Source: JAVVHH01 sp963848035 | GTDB lineage: Bacteria; Pseudomonadota; Alphaproteobacteria; Acetobacterales; Acetobacteraceae | DNA length: 64,000 nucleotides | Assembly: GCA_963848035.1 (NCBI GenBank) | Contig: CAWKCD010000001.1 | Location: forward strand, 1,922,001-1,986,000 | Reading direction: 5' to 3' | The notes under the pieces: generated by a model | What the model was told of the DNA's origin: nothing | Databases searched by the model: none | The model's input: only the letters and a program-made list of their open reading frames with translations | Program-made: the position numbers and the translations under genes | Part shown: positions 54,892 to 62,708 of the stretch, piece after piece | Layout of the letters: each line of letters starts with the position of its first letter | Numbering within the stretch: the first letter of the stretch is position 1

Positions 54892-55961
54892 GCGACGCCA
54901 CGGAGACGTTCCTGTCGCGCAAGCTCGGTCCGACGCTGGGGATTGCGCAGGCCCTCATCCTGGTGGGGGCCGTGGCGGCGGCGCTGATGACGGTGGTGAT
55001 CGTCATGAGCTTCGACCGTCCGCAACCGACGACGATCCAGCACGGGTTTCGCGGGACCGCGATGGGACTGGTGTACAACCCGCGCGAGGTGAAGGCGTAT
55101 CTGGCGGCCAATCAGATCCCGGCGTCGCTGCCGCAACTTCCGGCGGCGGGGCCGAAGGCAGGCGCGGTCTATAAGAACGTGCAGGTGTTGCAGAACCTGA
55201 GCGTGGGCCAGTTCACCCGTCTCATGGCCTCCATCACGACGTGGGTCGCGCCGCAGGCCGGCTGCGCCTACTGCCACAACACCGCGAACATGGCCGACGA
55301 CAGCCTCTACACCAAGGTCGTGGCCCGGCGGATGATCCAGATGACGCAGCACATCAATGCTGACTGGAAACCGCACGTCGCGGCGACGGGGGTCACCTGC
55401 TACACCTGCCATCGCGGGATGCCGGTGCCGGCGAACATCTGGTTCACCGACCCGCTGCCGGTTCGGTTCCAGGGCATGGCGGAGACACAGACCGGGTTGG
55501 GGCATCCGACCAAGCCGATCGGCGAGAGCTCGCTGCCGTATGACCCGTTCACGCCGTTCCTGCAGAACGCGTCCAACATCCGGGTCCAGGCGGAGCAGGC
55601 GCTGCCGGGGACGGACCGGCACTCGATCTTCGAGACCGAGTGGACCTATGCGTTGATGATCCACTTCTCACAGTCGTTGGGGGTGAACTGCACCTACTGC
55701 CACAACTCCCGCGCTTTCGGAGACTGGTCGCAGAGCACGCCGCAGCGTGTCACGGCATGGCACGGCATCCAGATGGTCCGAGACGTCAACAACAGCTATC
55801 TGATGTCGCTGAACGGCGTGTTCCCGCCGGCCCGGTTGGGACCGCACGGGGACGTGCCGAAGGTCAACTGCGCAACCTGTCACAACGGCGTCTACAAGCC
55901 GCTGTTCGGGGTCAGCATGGTGACGACGTTCCCGGAGCTGCAGGGTCCGACGACGCCCTGA
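54888..55961 (+). CDS. pufC: Reaction-centre tetraheme cytochrome c
   Basis: A 357-residue periplasmic cytochrome that re-reduces the oxidised special pair. Four c-type heme sites are seen: CAYCH (about residue 125), CYTCH (about 170), CTYCH (about 268) and CATCH (about 330). The N-terminus is an uncleaved hydrophobic anchor (ALILVGAVAAALMTVVIVMS) without the lipobox cysteine found in several homologues. It overlaps pufM. Probable donors nearby are HiPIP and the tandem cytochrome. Confidence 0.96.
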   Translation: MSDATETFLSRKLGPTLGIAQALILVGAVAAALMTVVIVMSFDRPQPTTIQHGFRGTAMGLVYNPREVKAYLAANQIPASLPQLPAAGPKAGAVYKNVQVLQNLSVGQFTRLMASITTWVAPQAGCAYCHNTANMADDSLYTKVVARRMIQMTQHINADWKPHVAATGVTCYTCHRGMPVPANIWFTDPLPVRFQGMAETQTGLGHPTKPIGESSLPYDPFTPFLQNASNIRVQAEQALPGTDRHSIFETEWTYALMIHFSQSLGVNCTYCHNSRAFGDWSQSTPQRVTAWHGIQMVRDVNNSYLMSLNGVFPPARLGPHGDVPKVNCATCHNGVYKPLFGVSMVTTFPELQGPTTP

Positions 55962-55980
55962 ACGGCCGCATTCCCGCACA

Positions 55981-56014
55981 CCCCGGTCCCGAAAGGGGCC
56001 GGGGTTTGCTTTTA
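55981..56014 (+). terminator. Rho-independent terminator of the puf operon
   Basis: CCCCGGTCCC-GAAA-GGGGCCGGGG (10-bp stem with one G-T pair, GAAA loop) followed by TTTGCTTTT, 20 bp after pufC. Confidence 0.9.
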
Positions 56015-56086
56015 ATGGGCCTGGTACATTGACAGCGCGAAGCTTGTTGGCAATTCAGATGCCATGATCGCCGCCGGAGACCGCTG

Positions 56087-57067
56087 ATGGATAGCCTCGA
56101 ACTCAACAAGGCCGCAGGCGCCGTGCTGCTCGCGGGGATTGCGTTCGTGGGCTCGGGCTTGCTGGGCAAAGCGCTCGTCGACCCGACCATGCCCGAGAAG
56201 GCGCATATCGCGATCGCCGAGCCGCAGGCCGCTGCGACGCAGACGGCCGCGGCGCCGGAGCCGCCGATCAGCGTGCTGCTGGCGTCGGCCAGCGCGCAGG
56301 ATGGTGAGAACCTGGTCAAGGCGCAGGGCTGCGTCGCCTGCCATAGCTTCAACAAGGGCGGCAAGGCAGGGGTCGGACCGAACCTCTACGGCGTGGTCGG
56401 TGCGCCGCACGGGCATATGGAGGGGTATCAGTACAGCTCGGTGCTCAAGGGCAAGCAGGGGCCCTGGACGTTTGCGGCGCTCAACGAGTGGCTGACGAAG
56501 CCGAGCGCGTATGCCCCGGGCACAAAGATGAGCTATGCCGGGCTGTCGGACCCGAAGAAGCGCGCCGACATCATCGAATATTTGCGAACGGATGCGGATA
56601 CGCCCGAGGCGAAGCCGACGCCGACTGCCGCCGAACAGGCTGCAGCGCAGCAGAAGCCTGCTCCCGCAGCGGCGGCGGGTGCGCCGGCCGGCGGCGCGCC
56701 GGAGCCGATCGAGGCTCGGCTTGCCTCTGCCGATCCGGCCGCAGGCGAGGCGGACACGAAGAAGCTGGGCTGCGTGGCCTGTCACAGCTTCAACGAGGGC
56801 GGTAAGGCCGGGATCGGCCCCAACCTCTACAGCGTGGTGGGTGCGCCGCACGGCCACATGGACGGGTATGCCTATTCGACGGCTCTGAAAGCCAAGCAGG
56901 GCCCCTGGACGTTCGCGGCGCTCGACGAGTGGCTGACCAAGCCGGCGGCCTATGCGCCCGGGACGAAGATGACGTTCGCCGGCGTGAGCAATCCAAAGGA
57001 GCGGGCCGACATCATCGACTACCTGCGCACGCTGGCGAAGACACCGGAGCCGCTTCCGGCAAAATAG
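56087..57067 (+). CDS. Membrane-anchored tandem two-heme cytochrome c (CycM-like, duplicated)
   Basis: A 326-residue protein. Residues 1-35 (MDSLELNKAAGAVLLAGIAF VGSG) form an uncleaved anchor like that of CycM/cytochrome cy. Two homologous class I cytochrome domains follow: CVACHSFNKGGKAGVGPNLY with Met ligand in GTKMSYAG (about residues 82-160), and CVACHSFNEGGKAGIGPNLY with GTKMTFAG (about 225-318). The linker between them is Ala/Pro/Gln-rich. It has its own gap after the puf terminator and its own terminator. It could carry electrons from cytochrome bc1 to PufC or an oxidase; this role is inferred from location and family. Confidence 0.93.
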   Translation: MDSLELNKAAGAVLLAGIAFVGSGLLGKALVDPTMPEKAHIAIAEPQAAATQTAAAPEPPISVLLASASAQDGENLVKAQGCVACHSFNKGGKAGVGPNLYGVVGAPHGHMEGYQYSSVLKGKQGPWTFAALNEWLTKPSAYAPGTKMSYAGLSDPKKRADIIEYLRTDADTPEAKPTPTAAEQAAAQQKPAPAAAAGAPAGGAPEPIEARLASADPAAGEADTKKLGCVACHSFNEGGKAGIGPNLYSVVGAPHGHMDGYAYSTALKAKQGPWTFAALDEWLTKPAAYAPGTKMTFAGVSNPKERADIIDYLRTLAKTPEPLPAK

Positions 57068-57083
57068 CGGCAGCGGTCAAAGA

Positions 57084-57115
57084 AAAAGGCCGGCACATAG
57101 CGTGCCGGCCTTTCC
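57084..57115. terminator. Bidirectional terminator
   Basis: AAGGCCGGCAC-ATAG-CGTGCCGGCCTT: a long perfect stem with T-rich flank TTTCCTATTT on the right and A run (AGAAAAAGG) on the left. It lies between the convergent cytochrome and HiPIP genes and can serve both. Confidence 0.9.
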
Positions 57116-57128
57116 TATTTGGGGGTCG

Positions 57129-57389
57129 TCAGCCTTCCTTGGGGGCGTAGGCGACGCACCAACCCTTAGGGTTGATGTTCCCGGACACGATCTTGCACTG
57201 GTTCGGTGCGACCCAGTTCACGCATTTGTCGCACTCGTTACCGTCCTTCGGCGTCTCTTGATATTGGACCACGTTGGGCGCGAGCTTCTCCTGCGCCTGT
57301 GCGGTCCGTGTGCCCACCGCGAGCGCGGCGGCGCCGATGCCTACTCCAACGAGGCCTCGAAGTGCTGCGCGGCGATCCTTGTCAACCAT
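57129..57389 (-). CDS. High-potential iron-sulfur protein
   Basis: An 86-residue HiPIP precursor. The N-terminus VDKDRRAALRGLVGVGIGAA ALA (space added) is a twin-arginine signal. The mature part begins QEKLAPNVVQYQ, and the [4Fe-4S] cysteines are in CDKCVNW, QCKIVSG and GWCVAYAP. In purple bacteria HiPIP shuttles electrons from cytochrome bc1 to the tetraheme reaction-centre cytochrome in the periplasm. ATG 57389 begins the signal. Confidence 0.94.
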   Translation of the reverse strand: MVDKDRRAALRGLVGVGIGAAALAVGTRTAQAQEKLAPNVVQYQETPKDGNECDKCVNWVAPNQCKIVSGNINPKGWCVAYAPKEG

Positions 57390-57470
57390 ACCGTCTCTCC
57401 CGTGTAGTTCCCATCTAGAGGGTAGGGAACATTGCTGCTCTGGCAAGAGCGCTGGACGACCGCTTTGGTT

Positions 57471-58682
57471 TCAGGCGGCGCGCTGCAGGCTCAGTTCGGA
57501 CCATACAGCGGAGAGTGCGTCGACAAGATGGTCGATGTCGGCGTCCGTGTGCAGCGGGCCCGGACAGAAGCGTAGGCGCTCCGTGCCCCGCGGCACTGTC
57601 GGGTAGTTGATGGGCTGCACATAGATGCCGTAGCGGTCCATCAGCGTGTCGCTGACCTGCTTGCAGCGCTTCGGGTCTCCCACCATGACCGGGACGATGT
57701 GGCTCGGGTTGGCCATGTGCGGCAGCCCGGCGGTATCCAACGCGGCGCGGAGCTTGGCGGCGTTGCGCTGCTGCCCTTCGCGTTCGACGGTGCTGGATTT
57801 CAGATGACGGACGGCGGCCAGGGCGCCGGCCGCGACGGCGGGCGGGATGGCGGTCGTGAAGATAAAGCCCGAGGCGTAGCTGCGGACGAAGTCGCAGACC
57901 GAGGCGGAGCCGGCGATGTAGCCGCCGATGACGCCGAAGCCCTTGGCGAGCGTGCCCTCGTAGACGGTGATGCGGTGGGCGACGCCTTCGCGCTCGGCGA
58001 TGCCGCCGCCGCGGGGGCCGTACAGGCCCACGGCATGGACTTCATCGAGGTAGGTCATGGCGCCGTGCTTGTCGGCGACGTCGCAGATCTCGGCGATGGG
58101 AGCGATATCGCCGTCCATGGAATAGACGGACTCGAAGGCGACGATCTTGGGGGCCGTCGGGTCGAGCTGGGAAAGCTTGCGGTCGAGGTCCTCTGGGTCA
58201 TTGTGCTTCCAGAGGACTTTGTCGGCCCGGCTGTGGCGGATCCCCTCGATCATGGAGGCGTGGTTCCACTCGTCCGAGAGGATGGTGCAGCCGGGTAGGC
58301 GGCTGCCGAGGGTGGAGAGGGCCGCCCAGTTCGCCATGTAGCCGGAGTTGAACAGCAAGGCCGATTCGGCGCCGTGGAGGTCGGCGAGCTCTTCCTCGAG
58401 CAGGACGTGGTAGTGGTTGGTGCCGGCGATGTTGCGGGTGCCGCCGGCGCCGGCGCCGCAGCGGTCGAGCGCTTCGTGCATGGCCTGGAGCACGAGTGGG
58501 TGCTGGCCCATGCCGAGGTAGTCATTGGAGCACCAGACGGTCACCTCGCTGCGTTCGCGTTCGCGGGTGAAGGTAGCGCGGGGGAAGCTGCCGGCGCGGC
58601 GCTGCAGGTCCGCGAACACACGGTAGTTGCCCTCGCGACGGAGCCCGTCGAGTTCCTTACGGAAGAAGGATTCGTAATTCAT
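57471..58682 (-). CDS. hemA: 5-aminolevulinate synthase
   Basis: PLP enzyme of 403 residues condensing glycine and succinyl-CoA, the first tetrapyrrole step in alphaproteobacteria. Glycine-rich GAGAGGTRNIAGTNHYHV (about residue 76), SVYSMDGDIAPI (about 185), DEVHAVGLYG and the PLP lysine in EGTLAKGFGVIGGY (about 248). It starts inside the end of puhE (26-bp overlap), an arrangement known from other purple bacteria, which links precursor supply to photosynthesis expression. Confidence 0.96.
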   Translation of the reverse strand: MNYESFFRKELDGLRREGNYRVFADLQRRAGSFPRATFTRERERSEVTVWCSNDYLGMGQHPLVLQAMHEALDRCGAGAGGTRNIAGTNHYHVLLEEELADLHGAESALLFNSGYMANWAALSTLGSRLPGCTILSDEWNHASMIEGIRHSRADKVLWKHNDPEDLDRKLSQLDPTAPKIVAFESVYSMDGDIAPIAEICDVADKHGAMTYLDEVHAVGLYGPRGGGIAEREGVAHRITVYEGTLAKGFGVIGGYIAGSASVCDFVRSYASGFIFTTAIPPAVAAGALAAVRHLKSSTVEREGQQRNAAKLRAALDTAGLPHMANPSHIVPVMVGDPKRCKQVSDTLMDRYGIYVQPINYPTVPRGTERLRFCPGPLHTDADIDHLVDALSAVWSELSLQRAA

Positions 58683-59490
58683 TGGTGGCTCCGTGAGAGG
58701 TGTTGGTAGGACGGCCTCGGTTGAAATGTGGGCGGCGAAGGGTGAGGACCCAGCTCCAGAGCCGCTCGAACGGGAGCGGGAGAACCAGCATCCAATGCTC
58801 GAGCACCGCCAGCGCGAGCATGGTCACCAGGAAAGTGAGGCCGGCCGCCGCGCTTTCGCCAATACCGGGCTGGGCGGCCCGCATGGCCAGGAGGACGGCA
58901 ACGACCGTGCCGACGGTGATCGACACCGGCAGCAGTCGGTTCATCGGTTTTTGGTCCATGTAGCTGCGCAGATACATCAGATGCGGTGGGATGAAGCGTT
59001 CGCCTAGGTTTCGCACCCCAAGGAACACGTTCAATTTCGCGCTTTGACGCATGCCCCAGAGGACCATGAAGGTCCAGGTGCCGACCTGGTTCGGCGCACC
59101 CCAGGTGGCGATGACGATGATTGCGGCGGTGGCGAGGATGGCGAGTTCGTGGTAAAGGCAGGCGGCGACACCGTCCTGGAAGCGCTCGCCGAGCGTGGCG
59201 TTGGGACGGCAGGCTTCGCGGCGCGGACCGGTGACGAACCCCATGAAGAAGCTCATCTCCTGCCAGCCCCAGGCGAGGACGGCATAGGTGAACGCGGCGT
59301 AGACACCGGGGAGCGACGTGTCGCCGGCGCTGGCGTGGAGCCGGTAGAGCGAGACCGCGAAGATCGCGGTGCCGAACGACATGCTCCAGCGGAAGGTTCG
59401 CCGCGGCAGGTTGTCGAGCAAGATGATCACGCCGGTGCTGAACCACCAGACGAAGAGCGCGTAACCTGCAGCGGCGAGATCGACTGCCAT
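58657..59490 (-). CDS. puhE: Photosynthetic complex assembly protein PuhE
   Basis: A 277-residue polytopic membrane protein (DUF3623 class) with about seven helices. Conserved blocks: VWWFSTGVIILLDNLPRRTF, WGWQEMSFFMGFVTGPRREA and LWGMRQSAKLNVFLGVRNLG. It is needed for normal reaction-centre/LH1 assembly in Rhodobacter; the molecular mechanism is unknown. It directly follows acsF on the same strand and overlaps hemA. Confidence 0.93.
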   Translation of the reverse strand: MAVDLAAAGYALFVWWFSTGVIILLDNLPRRTFRWSMSFGTAIFAVSLYRLHASAGDTSLPGVYAAFTYAVLAWGWQEMSFFMGFVTGPRREACRPNATLGERFQDGVAACLYHELAILATAAIIVIATWGAPNQVGTWTFMVLWGMRQSAKLNVFLGVRNLGERFIPPHLMYLRSYMDQKPMNRLLPVSITVGTVVAVLLAMRAAQPGIGESAAAGLTFLVTMLALAVLEHWMLVLPLPFERLWSWVLTLRRPHFNRGRPTNTSHGATNELRILLP

Positions 59491-60549
59491 TTACCAGGCC
59501 GGTACCATGCGGACCTGGGGACGCATCTCGTTCTGCTTGACGGGGATGAGGAACATGCGGGCGAAGGTCGCGGCGGCAGCGGCGGTGAGGCCGGCGTTGC
59601 GGACCCAGCCGATCACGCCGCCTTGGCGCCGTGCGGCGCGCTGGCCGACGGTGATGCGGCGCAGGCGCTCGAGGCCGGCGACGAAGGCGGGGTGATCGAG
59701 GTCGAGGCTGACCGGGAAGACTTGCTTGGCGATCTCCGAGGTGATGCGGAAGACGCGGAAGTCGTAGTCGGTCGGGTCGATGCCGAGGGCGGCGTGGAAG
59801 GCGGGGCGAGCGTGATCGCGGACATACATGGTCGCGAACACGGCGAGCAGGAAGAAGCGGACCCAGAGCTTGTTGATGCCGGAGAGCGTCTTGGGCTGGG
59901 AGCGCATCAGCAGGGCGAAAGCTTCGCCGTGGCGGAACTCGTCGTTACACCATTCCTCGAACCAGCCGAAGATCGGGTGGATCATCCGCTCGGGATGCGC
60001 CTGCAGGTGGCGGAAAATGGTGATGTAGCGGGCGTAGCCGATCTTCTCGGACAGATAGGTCGCGTAGAAGATGAACTTCGGTTGGAAGTAGGTGTATTTC
60101 TTGGCTTTGGTCAGGAAGCCGAGGTCCACGCCCACGCCGAAATCCTTCAGGGTGTCGTTGATGAAGCCGGCGTGCCGGGCTTCGTCGCGGGCCATGAAGG
60201 TGAACAGGTCCTTGATGTCGCCGGGCGCGATGCGCTTCTTGATTTCGGAGTAGAGCACGCATCCGGAGAACTCCGCCGTGACGGAGCTCACGAGAAATTC
60301 GAGCAGTTCCTCGCGCAGGTCCGGCGGCAGCGCATTGAGGTCGACGTCGAACTTCTCGTTGCGGATGAAGTGGCCCTTGTTGGGGTCGGCGCGCATCTCG
60401 GCGATGAGGCTGTCCCATTCCTGGCGCACGCCGGCGACGTCGATCTTGGACATGGCGTCGAAGTCGGTGGTGTAGAAGCGCGGGGTGAGGATGGTGTCGC
60501 GCTGGGCGAGCGCGGTGGTTTCGTTAACGTTCTTTGCGACCGTCGTCAT
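59491..60549 (-). CDS. acsF: Aerobic Mg-protoporphyrin IX monomethyl ester cyclase
   Basis: Di-iron oxygenase of 352 residues that forms ring E using O2. The two iron-binding E-x-x-H motifs are ARDEARHAGFINDTL (about residue 131) and CNDEFRHGEAFALL (about 220), with additional Glu residues in VTAEFSGCVLY and the LLEFLVSS helix. Its presence means bacteriochlorophyll can be made aerobically; whether the anaerobic BchE also exists cannot be seen in this window. ATG 60549 begins MTTVAKNVNETTAL. Confidence 0.96.
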   Translation of the reverse strand: MTTVAKNVNETTALAQRDTILTPRFYTTDFDAMSKIDVAGVRQEWDSLIAEMRADPNKGHFIRNEKFDVDLNALPPDLREELLEFLVSSVTAEFSGCVLYSEIKKRIAPGDIKDLFTFMARDEARHAGFINDTLKDFGVGVDLGFLTKAKKYTYFQPKFIFYATYLSEKIGYARYITIFRHLQAHPERMIHPIFGWFEEWCNDEFRHGEAFALLMRSQPKTLSGINKLWVRFFLLAVFATMYVRDHARPAFHAALGIDPTDYDFRVFRITSEIAKQVFPVSLDLDHPAFVAGLERLRRITVGQRAARRQGGVIGWVRNAGLTAAAAATFARMFLIPVKQNEMRPQVRMVPAW

Positions 60550-60550
60550 G

Positions 60551-60841
60551 TCATGCCTCCTTCGCTTCGAAGCCGACTTCGTAGAGCTCGGTCAATTCGA
60601 ACATGGCCGTGAACGCCGTCCAGAGCCGCAGCAGCGGGCCGGCGCGGTGAACCGTGGCGGAACATTGGGTGATGAGGCGCTCGCCGAAGCCGATGTCGGT
60701 CGGGACGCCATGAACGATGACGATGTCGCCGGGGCGGATGTCGATGCCGTCCGGGATCGCGTAAGCGTGGAAGCTCTCGGCGGTCTTCTCGATGTCGATG
60801 TCGGCGCGGATCGTGACCGTGCCTTCGCTCAGCAGGCTCAT
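60551..60841 (-). CDS. Conserved small protein between puhC and acsF
   Basis: A 96-residue soluble protein without signal or membrane segment: GIDIRPGDIVIVHGVPTDIG and GERLITQCSATVHRAGPLLR. Beta-rich, ending in a helical TALFELTELYEVGFEAKE-like tail. A small ORF at this position is found in several purple bacterial puh operons, so it is likely a real gene with a role tied to cyclase or assembly. Function unknown. Its start overlaps puhC and it abuts acsF. Confidence 0.8.
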   Translation of the reverse strand: MSLLSEGTVTIRADIDIEKTAESFHAYAIPDGIDIRPGDIVIVHGVPTDIGFGERLITQCSATVHRAGPLLRLWTAFTAMFELTELYEVGFEAKEA

Positions 60842-61272
60842 TTGCTGGCCTCCAACAAGGGGGCGAAGACGCCCGAGTTGCTCGGACCGAAGGCCATGAG
60901 TTCGACGTGCTCACCGGTGGAGGGATCATCGAGGGTGAGGCGGCCGTCGGACCAGCGGGCGAGGCGGAAAGGATGGTCGGGGCCGAGGCCGGCGAGGCGG
61001 CGCGTCCGTGCGAAGCCACGCAGGGTGCCGCGCAGGAAGCCTTGCTCGCCTTCAAATACCTGGACGATCTGGTGGTCGGCGGGAGTTTCCACCAGGACCG
61101 CGCCGTCAGCCCGATCGTAGAACAGCAGATCGCGCTCGGCGAGCTGGGTGGCGGTGGGGGTGTAGGCCCCCGCATGGGTCACTCGGCCGACGAAAGCTGC
61201 CACGATCGCGAACCCCAGCAAGGCGAAGACGCCGAACAGGGGAAGGCGGGGAAAGTAGGGGCGCTTGGTCAT
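60838..61272 (-). CDS. puhC: Photosynthetic complex assembly protein PuhC
   Basis: A 144-residue protein with one N-terminal membrane helix (PLFGVFALLGFAIVAAFVG) and a periplasmic domain: ERDLLFYDRADGAVLVETPA, VQVFEGEQGFLRGTLRGFAR TRR (spaces added), RLTLDDPSTGEHVELMAFG. This agrees with PuhC, needed for reaction-centre/LH1 organisation. ATG 61272 is chosen over the longer ORF start at 61335 because it begins MTKRPYF just before the helix. Confidence 0.92.
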   Translation of the reverse strand: MTKRPYFPRLPLFGVFALLGFAIVAAFVGRVTHAGAYTPTATQLAERDLLFYDRADGAVLVETPADHQIVQVFEGEQGFLRGTLRGFARTRRLAGLGPDHPFRLARWSDGRLTLDDPSTGEHVELMAFGPSNSGVFAPLLEASK

Positions 61273-61288
61273 CGGCAGCTCCTGCACA

Positions 61289-61922
61289 TCAGGCAGCCAG
61301 CGTCGCATGCGGCGAGCGTTGGGGGGAAGTCTCAATACCGGCCATGACCGGAACCGCCATCGAAGCGGAGGCGGCGAGGGCGCGGGCGAGGATCTGCGCT
61401 GGTTGCGCGACGTCGGCGAGGCCGCGCATGGCGGGCTGCGGGCGGGCGAAGTGCCAGGGGCGTGCGTGCGGCCAGAGGATGGCGTAGGCGAACTGGCTGC
61501 CGGCGGTGAGCGTCATCGAGAGGTCGCCGGAGCCGTCAGGGGCGGCGTTGAGGTCGGCCGATACGATGCGGGCGAAGGGGAGGTTGAGCGTGACCGGCAA
61601 GGCCAGGCCGATGTGCAGCACGACCCGGCGGTTGGTGATCGTGTAGACGGCGGCGCGGGAGACGGCCCATGCGTAGAGGATCGCGAGCAGCGACGGGGAC
61701 CGCGCCGACGCCGGCCGTTTTGAGCAGGGTCAGTGCGGTGGCGGCGGGGCCGGCGCCGGAGACTGCGGTGGAGATCGTCGCATAGGCGGCGATCAGCGCG
61801 AAGTAGAGCGCCAGCTTGCGGGCGTGCAGCGCGGTGCGGGCGAACACGCGCCACTCCGGCGCGCCGGACCAGAGGATGACTTCTCCCTCCGGCAACGCCC
61901 CTGGGAGACCGCGGGCGGTCAC
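61289..61922 (-). CDS. puhB: Photosynthetic complex assembly protein PuhB (one frameshift)
   Basis: GTG 61922 (overlapping the puhA stop) gives EGEVILWSGAPEWRVFARTA LHARKL (space added) and a helix. After one extra base near 61690 it continues SPSLLAILYAWAVSRAAVYT and TNRRVVLHIGLALPVTLNLP, a bacterial PH-like domain. Repaired length 210 residues with two to three membrane segments, as known for PuhB, which helps reaction-centre assembly through dimerisation. The break is likely a sequence error since neighbours are intact. Confidence 0.88.
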
Positions 61923-62698
61923 AGTACGGGCTCGCTGCGGCCGGGCCAGGCGTAGAGTTGGCCCGCGGCGTAGAAGGCGCAGATCTTGTCTTCCTCGAGC
62001 AAGGTGACCTGGTCGGGATGCTTGGTGGTTGGCGCTAGCGCGAACTGCGCGGCGCGGACGTAGCGGCAGATGACCTGCTTGGTCTTGTGCTCGATTCGGA
62101 AGAAGTTCATGGGCAGCAGGACGCGATGGCCGCCGGACAGCTCGACTTCCACATAGCGGACGACGACTTCGGAGCGATCGATCCAGGCTTCCACGATGGT
62201 GCCGGCGACTAGGTCGTCCGCGCCGACGACCCCGTAGCCGCGGATGTCCGGGTCTTCCCAGGCCAAGAAGAAGTCGGGCGCGACGCGCAACGGGACGATC
62301 TTGGGCTGGCCGTCGTCGAAGGTGAGGTCAGGGACGTCGTGACGCTCGGCCCAGGCGCCAGGACCGATCCCTGCGGTGAGCGGCTCGCCGGTCGGGATGA
62401 TCGGCGCGCCTTGGAACTTGCCGGCGCGGGCGAACCGGGTGAGGGGTTGGCGGTGTTCGGGGCCCGGCTTGAGCAGGAGCGAGCCGTCCGGCATCACGAA
62501 ACCCTTGGGCGTGGGCGTCGGCGGGAAGCCTTCGACGACGACCGGGCTGATGCCGGCGCGGTCGGGGGCGACGAGCGGATAGCCTTCACGCTTGTTCTCG
62601 CGCAGCAAATACAGGATCAGCCCGGCGAAGAAGAGCCAGAATGCATACAGGACGGCTTGGGCGACATCGATGTGGGCGGTTATGGCGCCGATCTGCAT
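61919..62698 (-). CDS. puhA: Photosynthetic reaction centre H subunit
   Basis: A 259-residue H subunit with one membrane helix (VLYAFWLFFAGLILYLLREN KREGYPL, space added) and a cytoplasmic PRC-barrel domain: DPDIRGYGVVGADDLVAGTI and VRYVEVELSGGHRVLLPMNF. It caps L and M and guides protons to the QB site. ATG 62698 is preferred over TTG 62704 because GAGGAG lies six bases before it. Confidence 0.95.
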   Translation of the reverse strand: MQIGAITAHIDVAQAVLYAFWLFFAGLILYLLRENKREGYPLVAPDRAGISPVVVEGFPPTPTPKGFVMPDGSLLLKPGPEHRQPLTRFARAGKFQGAPIIPTGEPLTAGIGPGAWAERHDVPDLTFDDGQPKIVPLRVAPDFFLAWEDPDIRGYGVVGADDLVAGTIVEAWIDRSEVVVRYVEVELSGGHRVLLPMNFFRIEHKTKQVICRYVRAAQFALAPTTKHPDQVTLLEEDKICAFYAAGQLYAWPGRSEPVL

Positions 62699-62708
62699 CG
62701 TCAACTCC

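Noticed and set aside
59044..60612. Plus-strand frame of 522 codons over puhE and acsF
   Set aside because: Shadow of two unmistakable minus-strand photosynthesis genes.
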